Source: Acetobacteraceae bacterium ESL0709
GTDB taxonomy: Bacteria > Pseudomonadota > Alphaproteobacteria > Acetobacterales > Acetobacteraceae
DNA length: 64,000 nt
Assembly (NCBI GenBank): GCA_029433415.1
Contig: JAQTIA010000003.1
Location: 496,001-560,000, forward strand
Direction: 5' to 3'
This document shows, in pieces, positions 8,715 through 17,578 of the stretch (within the stretch, counting starts at the first letter, position 1; the number at the start of each line of letters is the position of its first letter). Both the position numbers and the translations under genes were made by a program. The notes beneath the pieces are model-generated. The model was not told the DNA's origin and did not search any database. It worked only from the letters and a program-made list of their open reading frames with translations.

Positions 8715-9716
8715 ATGAATGACTATTCCCTCTCTTCATCGCCCCATAAAACACCACTGCGCCACGACTGGAGCCGTGATGAAGTGGCCGCCCTGCTTGC
8801 TCTTCCCTTTCCTGAACTGATTTACAGGGCACAAACCGTTCACCGCGCCTATTTTGACCCTACGAAAATTCAGATTTCCACTCTGCTCTCCATAAAATCG
8901 GGAGGATGCCCGGAAGATTGTGCCTATTGCCCCCAGAGCGCCCATCATGAAAAATCCGTCACGCGCGAGGCTCTACTCCCCCTTGAAACCGTCTTAAGAG
9001 AAGCAAAAGCGGCCAAAGACTCTGGAGCGGAACGTTTCTGTATGGGAGCCGCCTGGAAAAAACCCAAAGACCGTGATCTGGATGCTGTGTGCGAAATGGT
9101 CAGTGCCGTCAAAACACTGGGGCTTGAAACCTGCCTGACCATTGGCATGTTAACACCTGAACAGTCAGCTCGCCTAAAAGAAGCCGGGCTGGATTACTAC
9201 AACCATAATCTTGATACGTCTGAAGAATTTTACGGTTCCATCATTTCGACCCGCACCTATCAGGATCGTCTGGACACTCTCTCCAATGTCCGCGATGCAG
9301 GTATTCACGTCTGCTGCGGCGGCATTATCGGCATGGGTGAAACTGATTCCGACCGCGTTGGCCTGCTCATGACATTGGCCAATTTACCCAAGCATCCTGA
9401 AAGTGTACCCATCAATCTGCTTGTGCGCGTCGAAGGCACGCCCCTGCAGGATGCTAAACCCATTGATATGATTACCTTTACACGCGTCATTGCCACAGCA
9501 CGGATTTTGATGCCCGCCAGCCATGTCCGCCTCGCCGCGGGCCGCGAGACTATGTCTGAGTCCGATCATGCTCTCTGCTTCCTCGCCGGGGCCAACTCTA
9601 TTTTCTGGGGAGAAAAACTGCTAACCACCCCCAACCCAGTCAAAAACAAGGATCAGCGTCTTCTTGACCTTCTGGGCATGACGGCTACCCTGCCTTCCTG
9701 TTCATCACAGGGTTAA
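8715..9716 (+). CDS. bioB: Biotin synthase
   Basis: BioB is the radical SAM enzyme that inserts sulfur into dethiobiotin, the last step of biotin synthesis. The 333-residue protein has the cluster motif [11 protein letters not shown] (CxxxCxxC), the family motifs [13 protein letters not shown] and GIIGMGET, and the [2Fe-2S] sacrificial-cluster Cys residues in ETCLTIGML and [11 protein letters not shown] with the Arg in [16 protein letters not shown]. The ATG at 8715 follows GGAGAC; a TTG at 8676 would only add unconserved residues. No other bio genes are adjacent. The downstream stem-loop at 9723-9747 probably ends its transcript. Confidence 0.97.
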   Translation: MNDYSLSSSPHKTPLRHDWSRDEVAALLALPFPELIYRAQTVHRAYFDPTKIQISTLLSIKSGGCPEDCAYCPQSAHHEKSVTREALLPLETVLREAKAAKDSGAERFCMGAAWKKPKDRDLDAVCEMVSAVKTLGLETCLTIGMLTPEQSARLKEAGLDYYNHNLDTSEEFYGSIISTRTYQDRLDTLSNVRDAGIHVCCGGIIGMGETDSDRVGLLMTLANLPKHPESVPINLLVRVEGTPLQDAKPIDMITFTRVIATARILMPASHVRLAAGRETMSESDHALCFLAGANSIFWGEKLLTTPNPVKNKDQRLLDLLGMTATLPSCSSQG

Positions 9717-9722
9717 AAAGTC

Positions 9723-9747
9723 CTGCCCCGTTATCATAGCGGGGCAG
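9723..9747. terminator. Bidirectional terminator between bioB and the MCE operon
   Basis: CTGCCCCG (9723-9730) pairs perfectly with CGGGGCAG (9740-9747) around a 9-base loop. It lies in the 52-base gap between two convergent genes and is flanked on the left by AAAAAG, which reads as a T-run on the minus strand. It should stop both bioB and the minus-strand transport operon. Confidence 0.8.
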
Positions 9748-9768
9748 TTACTGGAGGTAGTGATAATA

Positions 9769-10536
9769 TCACCGACCATTTTTCTCCTGAGCCACACTAT
9801 CCTTGATCTGCTGACGAACGCGCTGCGCATCCTGCCACTGACCGCTGCCATTATAAGCCTGAACCTGAAGCTCCAGTGCACGCCTCATGGCAAGATAATC
9901 GTCATTTTCACGACGATAAACGACCAGCGTCTGCGCCTTGCCCAGAGCCTGTAACCATTGATGATGAGCAAGGTCAGACAGAGTCTGCAATTCCAGAAGA
10001 TTGGCCCTGTTGCGCATTTTATCAGCATGAGACAAGGTCTGAATTGTCGCTGACAATGTAGCATCATCTTTTAGGACCGCAGCATTATAACCGACAAAAG
10101 CCACGGCCTCATCCGCCGTTGCTCTATCAGAAGATGATTGGGCCCACCTCGCCTCTCTCATGGAGGCCTGATAGTGTTTCTGACGATAAAGAGCTGCCGC
10201 CTTGATGAGATGCAGATCATCTCTCTGGGCGAATTGCCTGTTTTCCAGGGCAGATAATGTCCTGTCAATTGTCTTCAAGGCGTCCTTGACGTGATTTTGT
10301 CTCACCTGCGAGGTTGCCAGATTAAACCCCGCATCATGAATGGCCTGCGGATCATTGACGAGAAAAGCCCGTTTAAAGGCCTCCCGATATTTGAATTCCG
10401 CCTGCGCCATCCGGCCATTATCAAAGACTGTCTGGGCAACATCCATATCCTCGGCATAATCACGGTCTTCCCAGCTCGTTTCATGGCTGCATCCGGCCAG
10501 GAGGAAAATCGCCACAAGGCAAGTCAGCCGCTTCAT
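9769..10536 (-). CDS. Predicted lipoprotein with TPR-like helical repeats, last gene of the MCE operon
   Basis: The 255-residue protein begins with a lipoprotein signal, MKRLTCLVAIFLLAGCSH, with the lipobox LLAGC and lipidated Cys16. The mature part is helical with repeated A/L/Y-rich pairs (VFDNGRMAQAEFKYREAF, AALYRQKHYQASMREARW), suggesting TPR-like repeats. I recognise no named family, and it does not look like MlaA or the beta-rich transport-auxiliary lipoproteins. Its ATG overlaps the MCE gene stop by 4 bases (ATGA), so the two are translationally coupled. It may link the MCE protein to the outer membrane or to cargo, but that is inference from context only. Confidence 0.65.
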   Translation of the reverse strand: MKRLTCLVAIFLLAGCSHETSWEDRDYAEDMDVAQTVFDNGRMAQAEFKYREAFKRAFLVNDPQAIHDAGFNLATSQVRQNHVKDALKTIDRTLSALENRQFAQRDDLHLIKAAALYRQKHYQASMREARWAQSSSDRATADEAVAFVGYNAAVLKDDATLSATIQTLSHADKMRNRANLLELQTLSDLAHHQWLQALGKAQTLVVYRRENDDYLAMRRALELQVQAYNGSGQWQDAQRVRQQIKDSVAQEKNGR

Positions 10537-11489
10537 GGCCGCACCTCCTTAGCTGGCAGACGGTGGGAAGGTCGTTTGCTCCCGCTTCCTCCCAAAATCC
10601 AGAGAGAGCGCATTTGATCCATCAATTTTTTCAGACTCGTAGCGCTCGCCTGAGCCTCAATAATAAGAGCGGGCAGATCATCCGACGTCACAGCTGTATT
10701 ATGGATGATTTTCTTCATATCAGGCGTAGAATTCTTGAGATCCCCTGAAATCTTGTGGACGTTTTTCATCGTCGCATTCGCTTCACTGAACGTGGCGTGA
10801 AGCTGTTTTTCAAGAGGCTGCAACTGGGTAATCGTATTATTGAGCGTCCCCAGGACCATATTCGCCCGGTCATAGATTTCACGCTGCGTCATAAAAGCCC
10901 CAACAGAGCCTTTACCCGCGCGCATATCCTTGATCAGCCCGTCAATCTGCTCCGTAATGGATTGAACATTGGTCATGGCCGGAACGAGACGTGCCTTGAG
11001 CTCATTGACCATTTTCGTAATCTGGTCAGCCGGATTTGCCTCGACATTGGCTTTGACAACAGCATAGGCCCAGTCGAGATTATCGGTATATCCTCTTGTC
11101 AGTTCAATATAGCTCGCTCCCGCGACCACAAAACGCCGTCTGATTGTCGCTACACTATCCTTGCGGATAAAACGTTTGAATTGCGGTTCAATTGTTCCTT
11201 CTGCGTACATTCGACCTGAGTCATTAAGTTCCAACGCCCGAATTTCGCCAGCATGAACCCCCATAACCTCAATATCATTACCGACAGCAAGCCCCGCAAC
11301 CCCACTCTGTGGCAGAACGAAATGGATCTTCAAGGAGGGAGAAAGCCACTGCCGCAAAAGGCCTGTCTCAATTACTGCCGCCGTAAACAGGACCATGGCA
11401 GCCAGAACAAGAAGACCGACCCATTCATCAGCGTAGCGATTGCGAAACAGGGGAGTCGCTGTATCAGATTCCCGGTGCAGATGAAGCAT
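10533..11489 (-). CDS. MCE-domain (MlaD-like) lipid-transport protein
   Basis: The protein has one N-terminal membrane anchor (about residues 25-45, VGLLVLAAMVLFTAAVIET), one MCE domain (about 50-125: LKIHFVLPQSGVAGLAVGNDIEVMGVHAGEI and a later GASYIELTRG), then a long helical tail to residue 318. MlaD-type proteins form periplasmic hexamers through which phospholipid passes between the membranes. The tail is longer than in E. coli MlaD. I place the start at the ATG at 11489, where GAGAGG has good spacing; a GTG one codon upstream is also possible. It touches the ATPase-like gene's stop (TGATG), and its own stop overlaps the lipoprotein start. Confidence 0.85.
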   Translation of the reverse strand: MLHLHRESDTATPLFRNRYADEWVGLLVLAAMVLFTAAVIETGLLRQWLSPSLKIHFVLPQSGVAGLAVGNDIEVMGVHAGEIRALELNDSGRMYAEGTIEPQFKRFIRKDSVATIRRRFVVAGASYIELTRGYTDNLDWAYAVVKANVEANPADQITKMVNELKARLVPAMTNVQSITEQIDGLIKDMRAGKGSVGAFMTQREIYDRANMVLGTLNNTITQLQPLEKQLHATFSEANATMKNVHKISGDLKNSTPDMKKIIHNTAVTSDDLPALIIEAQASATSLKKLMDQMRSLWILGGSGSKRPSHRLPAKEVRP

Positions 11490-12205
11490 CACATACCTCT
11501 CAATGTCGTAAGACCGCTATCGCTCAGACGGAATTTTTGCATATTACCTTGCTCGTAATCCCTCCAGGATAATGGATTGGAGGAAATCCAGACGATGGCA
11601 GCCCCTCTCTCACGAGCAGACGTCAATTCTCCCAAAAACGCATTATAAAGTTCCTGTGGTTCATCCAGCACCGGCTCTTCCATTAACATAAGAGCTGGAT
11701 GCCCGATAAAAGCCCGCACATACTCAGCCCGACGCAAATCCAGGGAACTGAGCCGAGACGGCAACTGCGTCGGTAAACCAGGAAGACCAAGACGCATGGA
11801 TAACTGCACAGCCTCTTTTACCAGAGAATCCAGCTTGCGCCTGGTGTGATAGAGTCTGGCCCAGAGAATATTCATCTGCATGGGGTAAAGGGCAAGCCAC
11901 TCCTCGCCCTGATAAATGCGACCAATATGCCCTCTCAAGGCAGAAGCGCGTCTGTCTTCCAGCTCTTTCCAGTCCAGCCCCAGACAGCGGACGCTCCCTT
12001 CCCCGACAGGTAGCAGACCGGAACATAAATCTGTGAAAGACGCGGCCTGCTGTTTGTCGCGACACTGGATAAGAGCGCACTCCCCTGCGTTAAGGGTCAG
12101 GTTATAGCGTCCGTAAGATAACCCCTCCCCTTCGAATATGGGACGAGCATTACTGAGTTCCAGCACGGGACCGATAAACTGGGCTGTTGAGATTGAATCT
12201 GCCAT
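11489..12205 (-). CDS. ABC ATPase-like subunit (MlaF position) with degenerate catalytic motifs
   Basis: By position and fold this 238-residue protein is the ATP-binding subunit of the MCE transporter, but its motifs are eroded. Where Walker A (GxxGxGKS/T) should stand it has CRDKQQAAS (residues 48-56), with no glycines and no GK(S/T). The signature LSGGQ is LSSLD (152-156). Walker B ends LMLMEEP (Asp to Glu, catalytic Glu kept). The H-loop reads ISSN (about 207-210) in place of SHD. The Q-loop Gln is kept (YQG, residue 99) and helical spacing is preserved, so the gene is under constraint and not simply decayed. It probably cannot bind or hydrolyse ATP normally. It follows the permease by 7 bases. 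Confidence 0.75.
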   Translation of the reverse strand: MADSISTAQFIGPVLELSNARPIFEGEGLSYGRYNLTLNAGECALIQCRDKQQAASFTDLCSGLLPVGEGSVRCLGLDWKELEDRRASALRGHIGRIYQGEEWLALYPMQMNILWARLYHTRRKLDSLVKEAVQLSMRLGLPGLPTQLPSRLSSLDLRRAEYVRAFIGHPALMLMEEPVLDEPQELYNAFLGELTSARERGAAIVWISSNPLSWRDYEQGNMQKFRLSDSGLTTLRGM

Positions 12206-12212
12206 AACAACC

Positions 12213-13022
12213 CTAAAAAATCACATCCAAGGCAACATTGATCGCCATAACGGACATGATTCCCCTGGAAAATCCCTTGGGCAGAATTGTGGTCAGATCG
12301 TCTTCACTCGTAATATCCATTCCAGAAAGGCAGCAACTCAACCCCACAGCGAAACCACTCAAAAGAAATTTGAGCGGGATACTGATATAATCTTCGGGAT
12401 GAACAGAACTGATCACCTGGAACATGAAAGACCAGATGGGCATGGTAACAATATTTTTCATCCAGCAGACGAAATAGCCCATGGTCAGCGCGATCAGGCT
12501 GAACACCATACCCAATGTGAACCCACTGACCGTCATAGCCAGACTACGCGGGAGCAAAAGCGCAATAAAGGGATCAATCCCCTGCCCATTCAGGACTCGC
12601 AACTGCTTCTGAAGTGTAATATTGCCCAAGTCAGTCACAATCAGCATACCTGAACGCCCCAGAAGGATAATCCCCACCAGGACAGGGGCAATTTCACGCA
12701 CAAGAACAGTCGAAAGAATACTGCCTGTCATTTGGGCCATACCGGCAAAACCCAACCAATAGACTGCCTGCGCGACAATACCGAACCCCGTCAGGACAGC
12801 CACGACAAGAACACTGACAAGCCCGCCTCCCGTCATCTGCCGCAGATTACGCCAGAATTCGATCTGAACAGAACGGCGCCATGTTACCGGCTGTATAGCC
12901 TCACGCACTACACCCCAAGCTGCCCCAATCATAATCAGCATAAAGCGGGGTTGACTACGCGCCACACGGCCAAAAGCAGCCAGGGAACGCTGCACAAGCA
13001 AAAAGCGGTCAGGAAATGTCAT
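12213..13022 (-). CDS. MlaE-like ABC permease
   Basis: The 269-residue multi-pass membrane protein belongs to the MlaE permease family that partners MCE proteins in lipid transport. Recognisable parts are the amphipathic N-terminus, TGFGIVAQAVYWLG, the family core REIAPVLVGIILLGRSGMLI (E. coli-type REIGPVL...AGRAGSA), then three hydrophobic segments to the C-terminus. The two core Gly/Ala-rich turns are less canonical than in MlaE, matching the divergence of its ATPase-like partner. Its ATG overlaps the stop of the sensor gene by 4 bases (ATGA), and the ATPase-like gene follows after 7 bases, so all are probably made from one transcript. Confidence 0.85.
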   Translation of the reverse strand: MTFPDRFLLVQRSLAAFGRVARSQPRFMLIMIGAAWGVVREAIQPVTWRRSVQIEFWRNLRQMTGGGLVSVLVVAVLTGFGIVAQAVYWLGFAGMAQMTGSILSTVLVREIAPVLVGIILLGRSGMLIVTDLGNITLQKQLRVLNGQGIDPFIALLLPRSLAMTVSGFTLGMVFSLIALTMGYFVCWMKNIVTMPIWSFMFQVISSVHPEDYISIPLKFLLSGFAVGLSCCLSGMDITSEDDLTTILPKGFSRGIMSVMAINVALDVIF

Positions 13023-15370
13023 CGACGACCTGCCATGATATAACTGCGCGTGACCCCCCTACCCGGAAGATAAAAATCTCCTCTGGGCCGAAAAAGGAAA
13101 TAGCCCCTCAATATGATATAGGCCTGTTCGGAGACCTGTATCTGCCCCCCATCTGGCGCATTATGCGCCATAAGGTCCGCTGTATTGAGAGCAGTACCCC
13201 AGACGTTAAAAATAGTTGGATTATCACCAATATGGGCAGCCATGAGAGGACCGACATCAATCCCAATCCTGAACATGAGTTTGGTTGTTAGTCCAGAAAT
13301 AATATTAAGGCATATTTCACGAATATCGACCGCCACATCCGCAAGACGCAGTACTGCCGCGACATCCTGTTTCTGCTGACAGCTTCCCAGAAAAATAACC
13401 CTGTTGCCCGCAACCTGCATGGAAAATAACCCGGCCTCACGCACCTTCGTCTGAACCTTGGCCGTCAGTTCGTTGATCAACTCAAGATTATGCTGGGCCG
13501 TCTCTCTCTGCGTTGTGTAGGAATCAACAAATTCGAGCACCATAATCGGCACCGAAAGATAAAGCCCATCCTGCGGCGGCCCATCCTCCTGTTTTTCTGG
13601 ATCAAGCAAGAAGCCTGTCTCAGACTGGAAGGGTTGTTTATAGGCGGAGGCCATTGCCTCCTCCAGACTCTGTGTTTCTTCAGGAGCAGAATCTGTCATC
13701 CTTTTATTACGCTCTGCAAAACGGAGCGCCTCAATAGAGGAGACCAGCGCCACTGTGCGCTCAAGACCTTCCTTCTCTGTCGGATCCTCAATCAGGATCG
13801 CTCCGACAGGATTATGCTGTTCCAGGATACTTATGAAAAGAAGATGAGAGGCGCCAACACTGCGCATGAGCACACGCTGCACTGAGCGGAAACGTTCATC
13901 TTCAGACGCATCGGGAACATCAACAAACTGGGACTCATTAAGACATTCGAACAGACCAGGATAAACCTGTTTCGAAAGCTCCATCCCGGAACCGTGAGCA
14001 TCACTCTGCCGATCGAACATATCCTCGCACAAGAGTCGCTTTCCATCGGGAAGTAGGCGCCATATACTGGCCCTTTTGGCTCCCCCTCTTTCTGTCAGAA
14101 CCTCTGTCATCACCGGAATTTCCTTGTCCGGGTCAAGCAGGGCCGGTGTATTCGCTATTTTGAAAAGACCCGCGCTTTCGGCCCTGATTTTCTCACGCCC
14201 CTTCTTCAGCATCTTTTGATAATGAATCACCCGTCTTCCCTGATAGATCAGCCCCAGAGCAAGAAAACAGGACAGGAAAATAACGACAAAAGAAAAATAG
14301 ATATTTTGCTTCTGCACCTTGCGTGCGAAACTCGAAAAATCACTCGCCGGCGCATTCAGCAACAACACCCACGACTTTTTGGCGACGGTCATAGCCGACG
14401 CAATCGTAACATAATTTCTCTCTTTATCACCTTCCTTGACCCGCACCATCCCCGCACCATCGCCCTTAATCCTGAAGATATTGAGAGAGCGGACAAAAAC
14501 CGGCTGCGTTTTCGGATCAAGCTGGACCTTGGAAGCGTCGAAACCTGGCTGACCAAGCTGCGCCATATTATGACCGGCAATCACATGGCCATTGACATCA
14601 ACTATAACTGCCCGCCCGCTTTTTCCGACCTTAAGTCCATTCACAAAATTGGTCAGATCATTGAGAGAGATATTAATAGCAAAAACCATCTGACGCCCAT
14701 CAACCGTTTTGAAGGCTGAAGACGCCGTGATCATATATTCGCTGCTCGTGCGATAAGGATAGGGATAGGGATCACGCCAAAAAAGTTTTTTCCGATTAGG
14801 CTTGTCCTTCCGGCTTATGGCCCCCTGATACCAACTATGAACGCGGGGATCATAAACTCCGCTTTTTATCGCATCTGTCTTGAGAACACGTCCTTCACCG
14901 TCTGTCGTCTTACGCATGAAAACGGGTTGGCCATTCTGCACCTCATACGTAGTTTCCTCATAATTTTCCCCTGATTTACCAACGAACCAGAAATGCCCCT
15001 CATCATCAGCAAGGTAAAAATGCGAAACCTGGGGCACATTTTTCAGGATAGAGCGCCCTAACAGTACAAAATTCGTGACATTCCTGTCTATATTGTCACT
15101 GTTAAGCATATCCCGTGCCACTACCGAAGAAGATCGGGCAGGCGACAGATAATTTGTCACTTCCTGCGTAATATAGCGTTGGTCACTCAGCAGAAGACTT
15201 CGGGAAAGCTCAATAGCGCCATCACGGGTCGTTCGAAAATTATGCAGTGATACGACAATGATAGCCCCGATCACGAGGATCACCCCGAAAATAGGAATCA
15301 GGAACTGGGCAATCTGCCAGCGTCTGTTAGACGGACTAGACATGGGATCGACGATTTCCGCTACCGGCAA
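13019..15370 (-). CDS. Membrane sensor with dCache, GAF and degenerate class III nucleotide cyclase domains
   Basis: The 783-residue protein has a membrane segment (about 21-42), a periplasmic double-Cache sensor (about 45-345, with the WYQGA motif and the FAINISLNDL strand), a second membrane segment (about 357-378), a GAF domain (about 405-560) and a C-terminal cyclase-homology domain (about 605-783). In the last, the metal Asp is Glu (VLEFVDSYT), the Lys and second metal Asp are replaced (QVAGNRV), the adenine-binding Asp is Asn (FNVWG) and the transition-state Arg is Leu (NTADL); only its Asn remains. It is likely a pseudocyclase that may act as a binding or regulatory domain. The start is uncertain: a TTG at 15370 with AAGG upstream, or an ATG at 15343 with no clear site. 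Confidence 0.75.
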   Translation of the reverse strand: MPVAEIVDPMSSPSNRRWQIAQFLIPIFGVILVIGAIIVVSLHNFRTTRDGAIELSRSLLLSDQRYITQEVTNYLSPARSSSVVARDMLNSDNIDRNVTNFVLLGRSILKNVPQVSHFYLADDEGHFWFVGKSGENYEETTYEVQNGQPVFMRKTTDGEGRVLKTDAIKSGVYDPRVHSWYQGAISRKDKPNRKKLFWRDPYPYPYRTSSEYMITASSAFKTVDGRQMVFAINISLNDLTNFVNGLKVGKSGRAVIVDVNGHVIAGHNMAQLGQPGFDASKVQLDPKTQPVFVRSLNIFRIKGDGAGMVRVKEGDKERNYVTIASAMTVAKKSWVLLLNAPASDFSSFARKVQKQNIYFSFVVIFLSCFLALGLIYQGRRVIHYQKMLKKGREKIRAESAGLFKIANTPALLDPDKEIPVMTEVLTERGGAKRASIWRLLPDGKRLLCEDMFDRQSDAHGSGMELSKQVYPGLFECLNESQFVDVPDASEDERFRSVQRVLMRSVGASHLLFISILEQHNPVGAILIEDPTEKEGLERTVALVSSIEALRFAERNKRMTDSAPEETQSLEEAMASAYKQPFQSETGFLLDPEKQEDGPPQDGLYLSVPIMVLEFVDSYTTQRETAQHNLELINELTAKVQTKVREAGLFSMQVAGNRVIFLGSCQQKQDVAAVLRLADVAVDIREICLNIISGLTTKLMFRIGIDVGPLMAAHIGDNPTIFNVWGTALNTADLMAHNAPDGGQIQVSEQAYIILRGYFLFRPRGDFYLPGRGVTRSYIMAGRR

Positions 15371-15483
15371 GAGCCTTATCCCCCTTTAAGATGATTGCAT
15401 CCGTTCACCCGCGCAACGCCGGACAAAACGAAAAAATGAAATGATTTGCGCTTATAGAGAACTTGATTATCATAGGAACTCCC

Positions 15484-16317
15484 ATGAAACACAACCATAT
15501 TTCCCGTCGCAATGTCCTTTCTCTCAGAGGTCAGGACCGCATTTCCTTTTTACAAGGGCTGGTCACCGCAGATTTAATCACCCTCTCTCCCGGAGAGATG
15601 GTGTTTTCCGCACTTCTTAGCCCCCAAGGAAAAATTCGCTATTTATTTTATATTTTCTGCACGGATGATGCTTTATACCTTGATTGCGCTGAAGATCAGG
15701 GCCCTGCCTTGCTGAAACAGCTTGGCTTGTTCAAATTACGAGCCGATATCGAACTGATGACCTCTACTCTCAATGTTTATGCTGGGCCTCCCGGTACATC
15801 CCTTTGTGAAGAAACGCTCGTCACAGCCACAGACCGGACCAGTCCCATGACGGGATGGCGTGCTTTAAGTTCCCTTCCCCCTGTTACATCTGGTGATGGT
15901 GATAATAAATGGCTGGAAAGGCGTCTTAAGGCCGGCATACCAGAGATCTGCGATATCAGCCTTGATAAAACCATTGCTCTGGAGGCCAATCTTGATTGTC
16001 TTGGCGCCATTTCATGGACAAAGGGATGCTATATGGGGCAGGAGGTCACAGCACGATCTCACTACCGCACCCTTATTAAAAGACGTCTCGTGCCCGTTTC
16101 GCTACAGGACGGTATTTTCCCTGAAACAGGAGGGGAAATAACCGCCAGTGATCAGTCTTCTTTTCCATTATTGTCGCGTCGGGGAAACAGGGCGCTGATT
16201 ATGCTGCCAAGAACTTTATGGAACAATTCGGACCTTAAATATGCAGGCAAGGTCGTTTCTGTAGACATTCCCGAGCAGTTTACTGAAATCTTTTCATCCC
16301 AGGAATCATTACCATGA
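15484..16317 (+). CDS. ygfZ: YgfZ/GcvT-domain folate-binding protein (Fe-S protein maintenance)
   Basis: YgfZ (IBA57 group) helps build or repair certain [4Fe-4S] proteins such as MiaB in a folate-dependent way. The 277-residue protein has the diagnostic motif KGCYMGQEVTAR with its essential Cys, and the N-terminal SFLQGLVTADL seen throughout the family. The ATG at 15484 follows AGGAAC at short spacing; a TTG at 15463 is not needed. Its stop overlaps the hisI start (ATGA), indicating coupling. It is divergent from the sensor gene, with a 113-base shared upstream region. The presence of miaB elsewhere in the window fits this role. Confidence 0.9.
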   Translation: MKHNHISRRNVLSLRGQDRISFLQGLVTADLITLSPGEMVFSALLSPQGKIRYLFYIFCTDDALYLDCAEDQGPALLKQLGLFKLRADIELMTSTLNVYAGPPGTSLCEETLVTATDRTSPMTGWRALSSLPPVTSGDGDNKWLERRLKAGIPEICDISLDKTIALEANLDCLGAISWTKGCYMGQEVTARSHYRTLIKRRLVPVSLQDGIFPETGGEITASDQSSFPLLSRRGNRALIMLPRTLWNNSDLKYAGKVVSVDIPEQFTEIFSSQESLP

Positions 16318-16727
16318 GCTGGACTCCTCCAGAACCAGTCCAACTGGATAACCTTTTGCAAAAAGTCACATTCGACGCCAATGGCCTGATCGCCGCTATT
16401 GCTCAGGACGAACAGAAAAACGTCCTGATGCTCGCCTGGATGAATAAAGAAGCCCTTAAAGAAACCCTCATGACAGGACGCGTCTGTTATTATTCCCGCA
16501 GTCGGAAAAAATTATGGCGCAAAGGGGAAACCTCAGGGCAGGAACAGACCCTTCTGGCAGCTGCCCTTGATTGCGATGGAGATGCACTCCTTATGACCGT
16601 CCACCAAAAAGGAGTCGCCTGCCATACAGGCCGCAAGAGCTGTTTTTACCAGCAAATTACGCCCGAAGGATTACGCCCCAACGCCGAGGTCATTACTGAC
16701 CCCGCTATCCTCTATGGCGGGAATTAG
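16314..16727 (+). CDS. hisI: Phosphoribosyl-AMP cyclohydrolase
   Basis: HisI opens the purine ring of phosphoribosyl-AMP, the third step of histidine synthesis. The 137-residue protein is the stand-alone cyclohydrolase (no fused HisE). It carries MLAWMNKEAL, YYSRSRKKLWRKGETSG, the metal-binding DCDGDALL and the zinc cysteines in GVACHTGRKSCFY. It is translationally coupled to ygfZ by a 4-base overlap and converges on fghA with a 4-base overlap of the two stop regions. No other his genes are nearby. Confidence 0.97.
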   Translation: MSWTPPEPVQLDNLLQKVTFDANGLIAAIAQDEQKNVLMLAWMNKEALKETLMTGRVCYYSRSRKKLWRKGETSGQEQTLLAAALDCDGDALLMTVHQKGVACHTGRKSCFYQQITPEGLRPNAEVITDPAILYGGN

Positions 16728-17578
16728 CACCCCAGGATAGCAGCATGATGGGCTATATGATCCTCAATAAAACTTTGCACAAACCAGTAAGAATGGTCGT
16801 ACGATTCGTGCAGGCGTAATTGCGCCGGCTGTGCAGCCTGTTCAATCGCTGCAGCGAGAGCCTCCGGCCTAAGCCTGTCCCAATATTCGTCCTTCAATCC
16901 CTGATCAATCAAAATAGTGGCAGGATGTCTACGCCCCTGTCCAAGCAACAGGCAGGGATCGTAATGCTCCCACTGACTGGAATCGCCGCCAAAATAGAAC
17001 TCCGTCACTTTCCGTCCCCACTCACCTGATGCCGGATTGCCAATGGGAGCAAAGGCTGAGACACTTTTCCATTTACAAGGATTACGAAGGGCAAGGCTCA
17101 AGGCCCCCATCCCACCCATGGAATGGCCCATAACGCCGCATTTCTCCGGATCCAAAGGAAAATGTTCTTCCAAGAGAGTCGGCAATTCCTGACCGATAAA
17201 GTGCGCCATTCTATAATATTTTGCCCATGGCGCAGCAGTCGCATCAACGTAAAATCCAGCTCCAGCCCCTATATCCTGATCCCGATCTTCGTCTGAAATT
17301 GCAGTCTGACGTGGGGACGTATCAGGAGCAACAAGAGCAAAACCCCATTGTGCAGCAAAACGTATTACATTGGCCTTGACGATAAAATTTTCATACGTGC
17401 TTGTGAGTCCAGACAAACAGTAAATAACAGGGCATTTCTCTTTCTTCCTGGCATTGGGCGGAAGATACAACCCCACTGTCGTTTTACTGGCCAGAGAGAC
17501 AGAGGGGAATCTGAGAAAGCGGAGCTCTCCATCACAACATGGATGAAATTCCCGTACCTCAAAAAAACTATCCCCCAT
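16724..17578 (-). CDS. fghA: S-formylglutathione hydrolase
   Basis: This esterase-D family enzyme hydrolyses S-formylglutathione to formate and glutathione, the second step of glutathione-dependent formaldehyde detoxification. The 284-residue alpha/beta hydrolase has the oxyanion region YCLSGLTSTYENF, the nucleophile motif GHSMGGMGAL, a late Asp (ILIDQGLKDEYW) and the catalytic His in SYDHSYWFVQSF. Its ATG overlaps the frmA stop (TAATG), so it is the second gene of the frmA-fghA pair. Confidence 0.96.
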   Translation of the reverse strand: MGDSFFEVREFHPCCDGELRFLRFPSVSLASKTTVGLYLPPNARKKEKCPVIYCLSGLTSTYENFIVKANVIRFAAQWGFALVAPDTSPRQTAISDEDRDQDIGAGAGFYVDATAAPWAKYYRMAHFIGQELPTLLEEHFPLDPEKCGVMGHSMGGMGALSLALRNPCKWKSVSAFAPIGNPASGEWGRKVTEFYFGGDSSQWEHYDPCLLLGQGRRHPATILIDQGLKDEYWDRLRPEALAAAIEQAAQPAQLRLHESYDHSYWFVQSFIEDHIAHHAAILGC

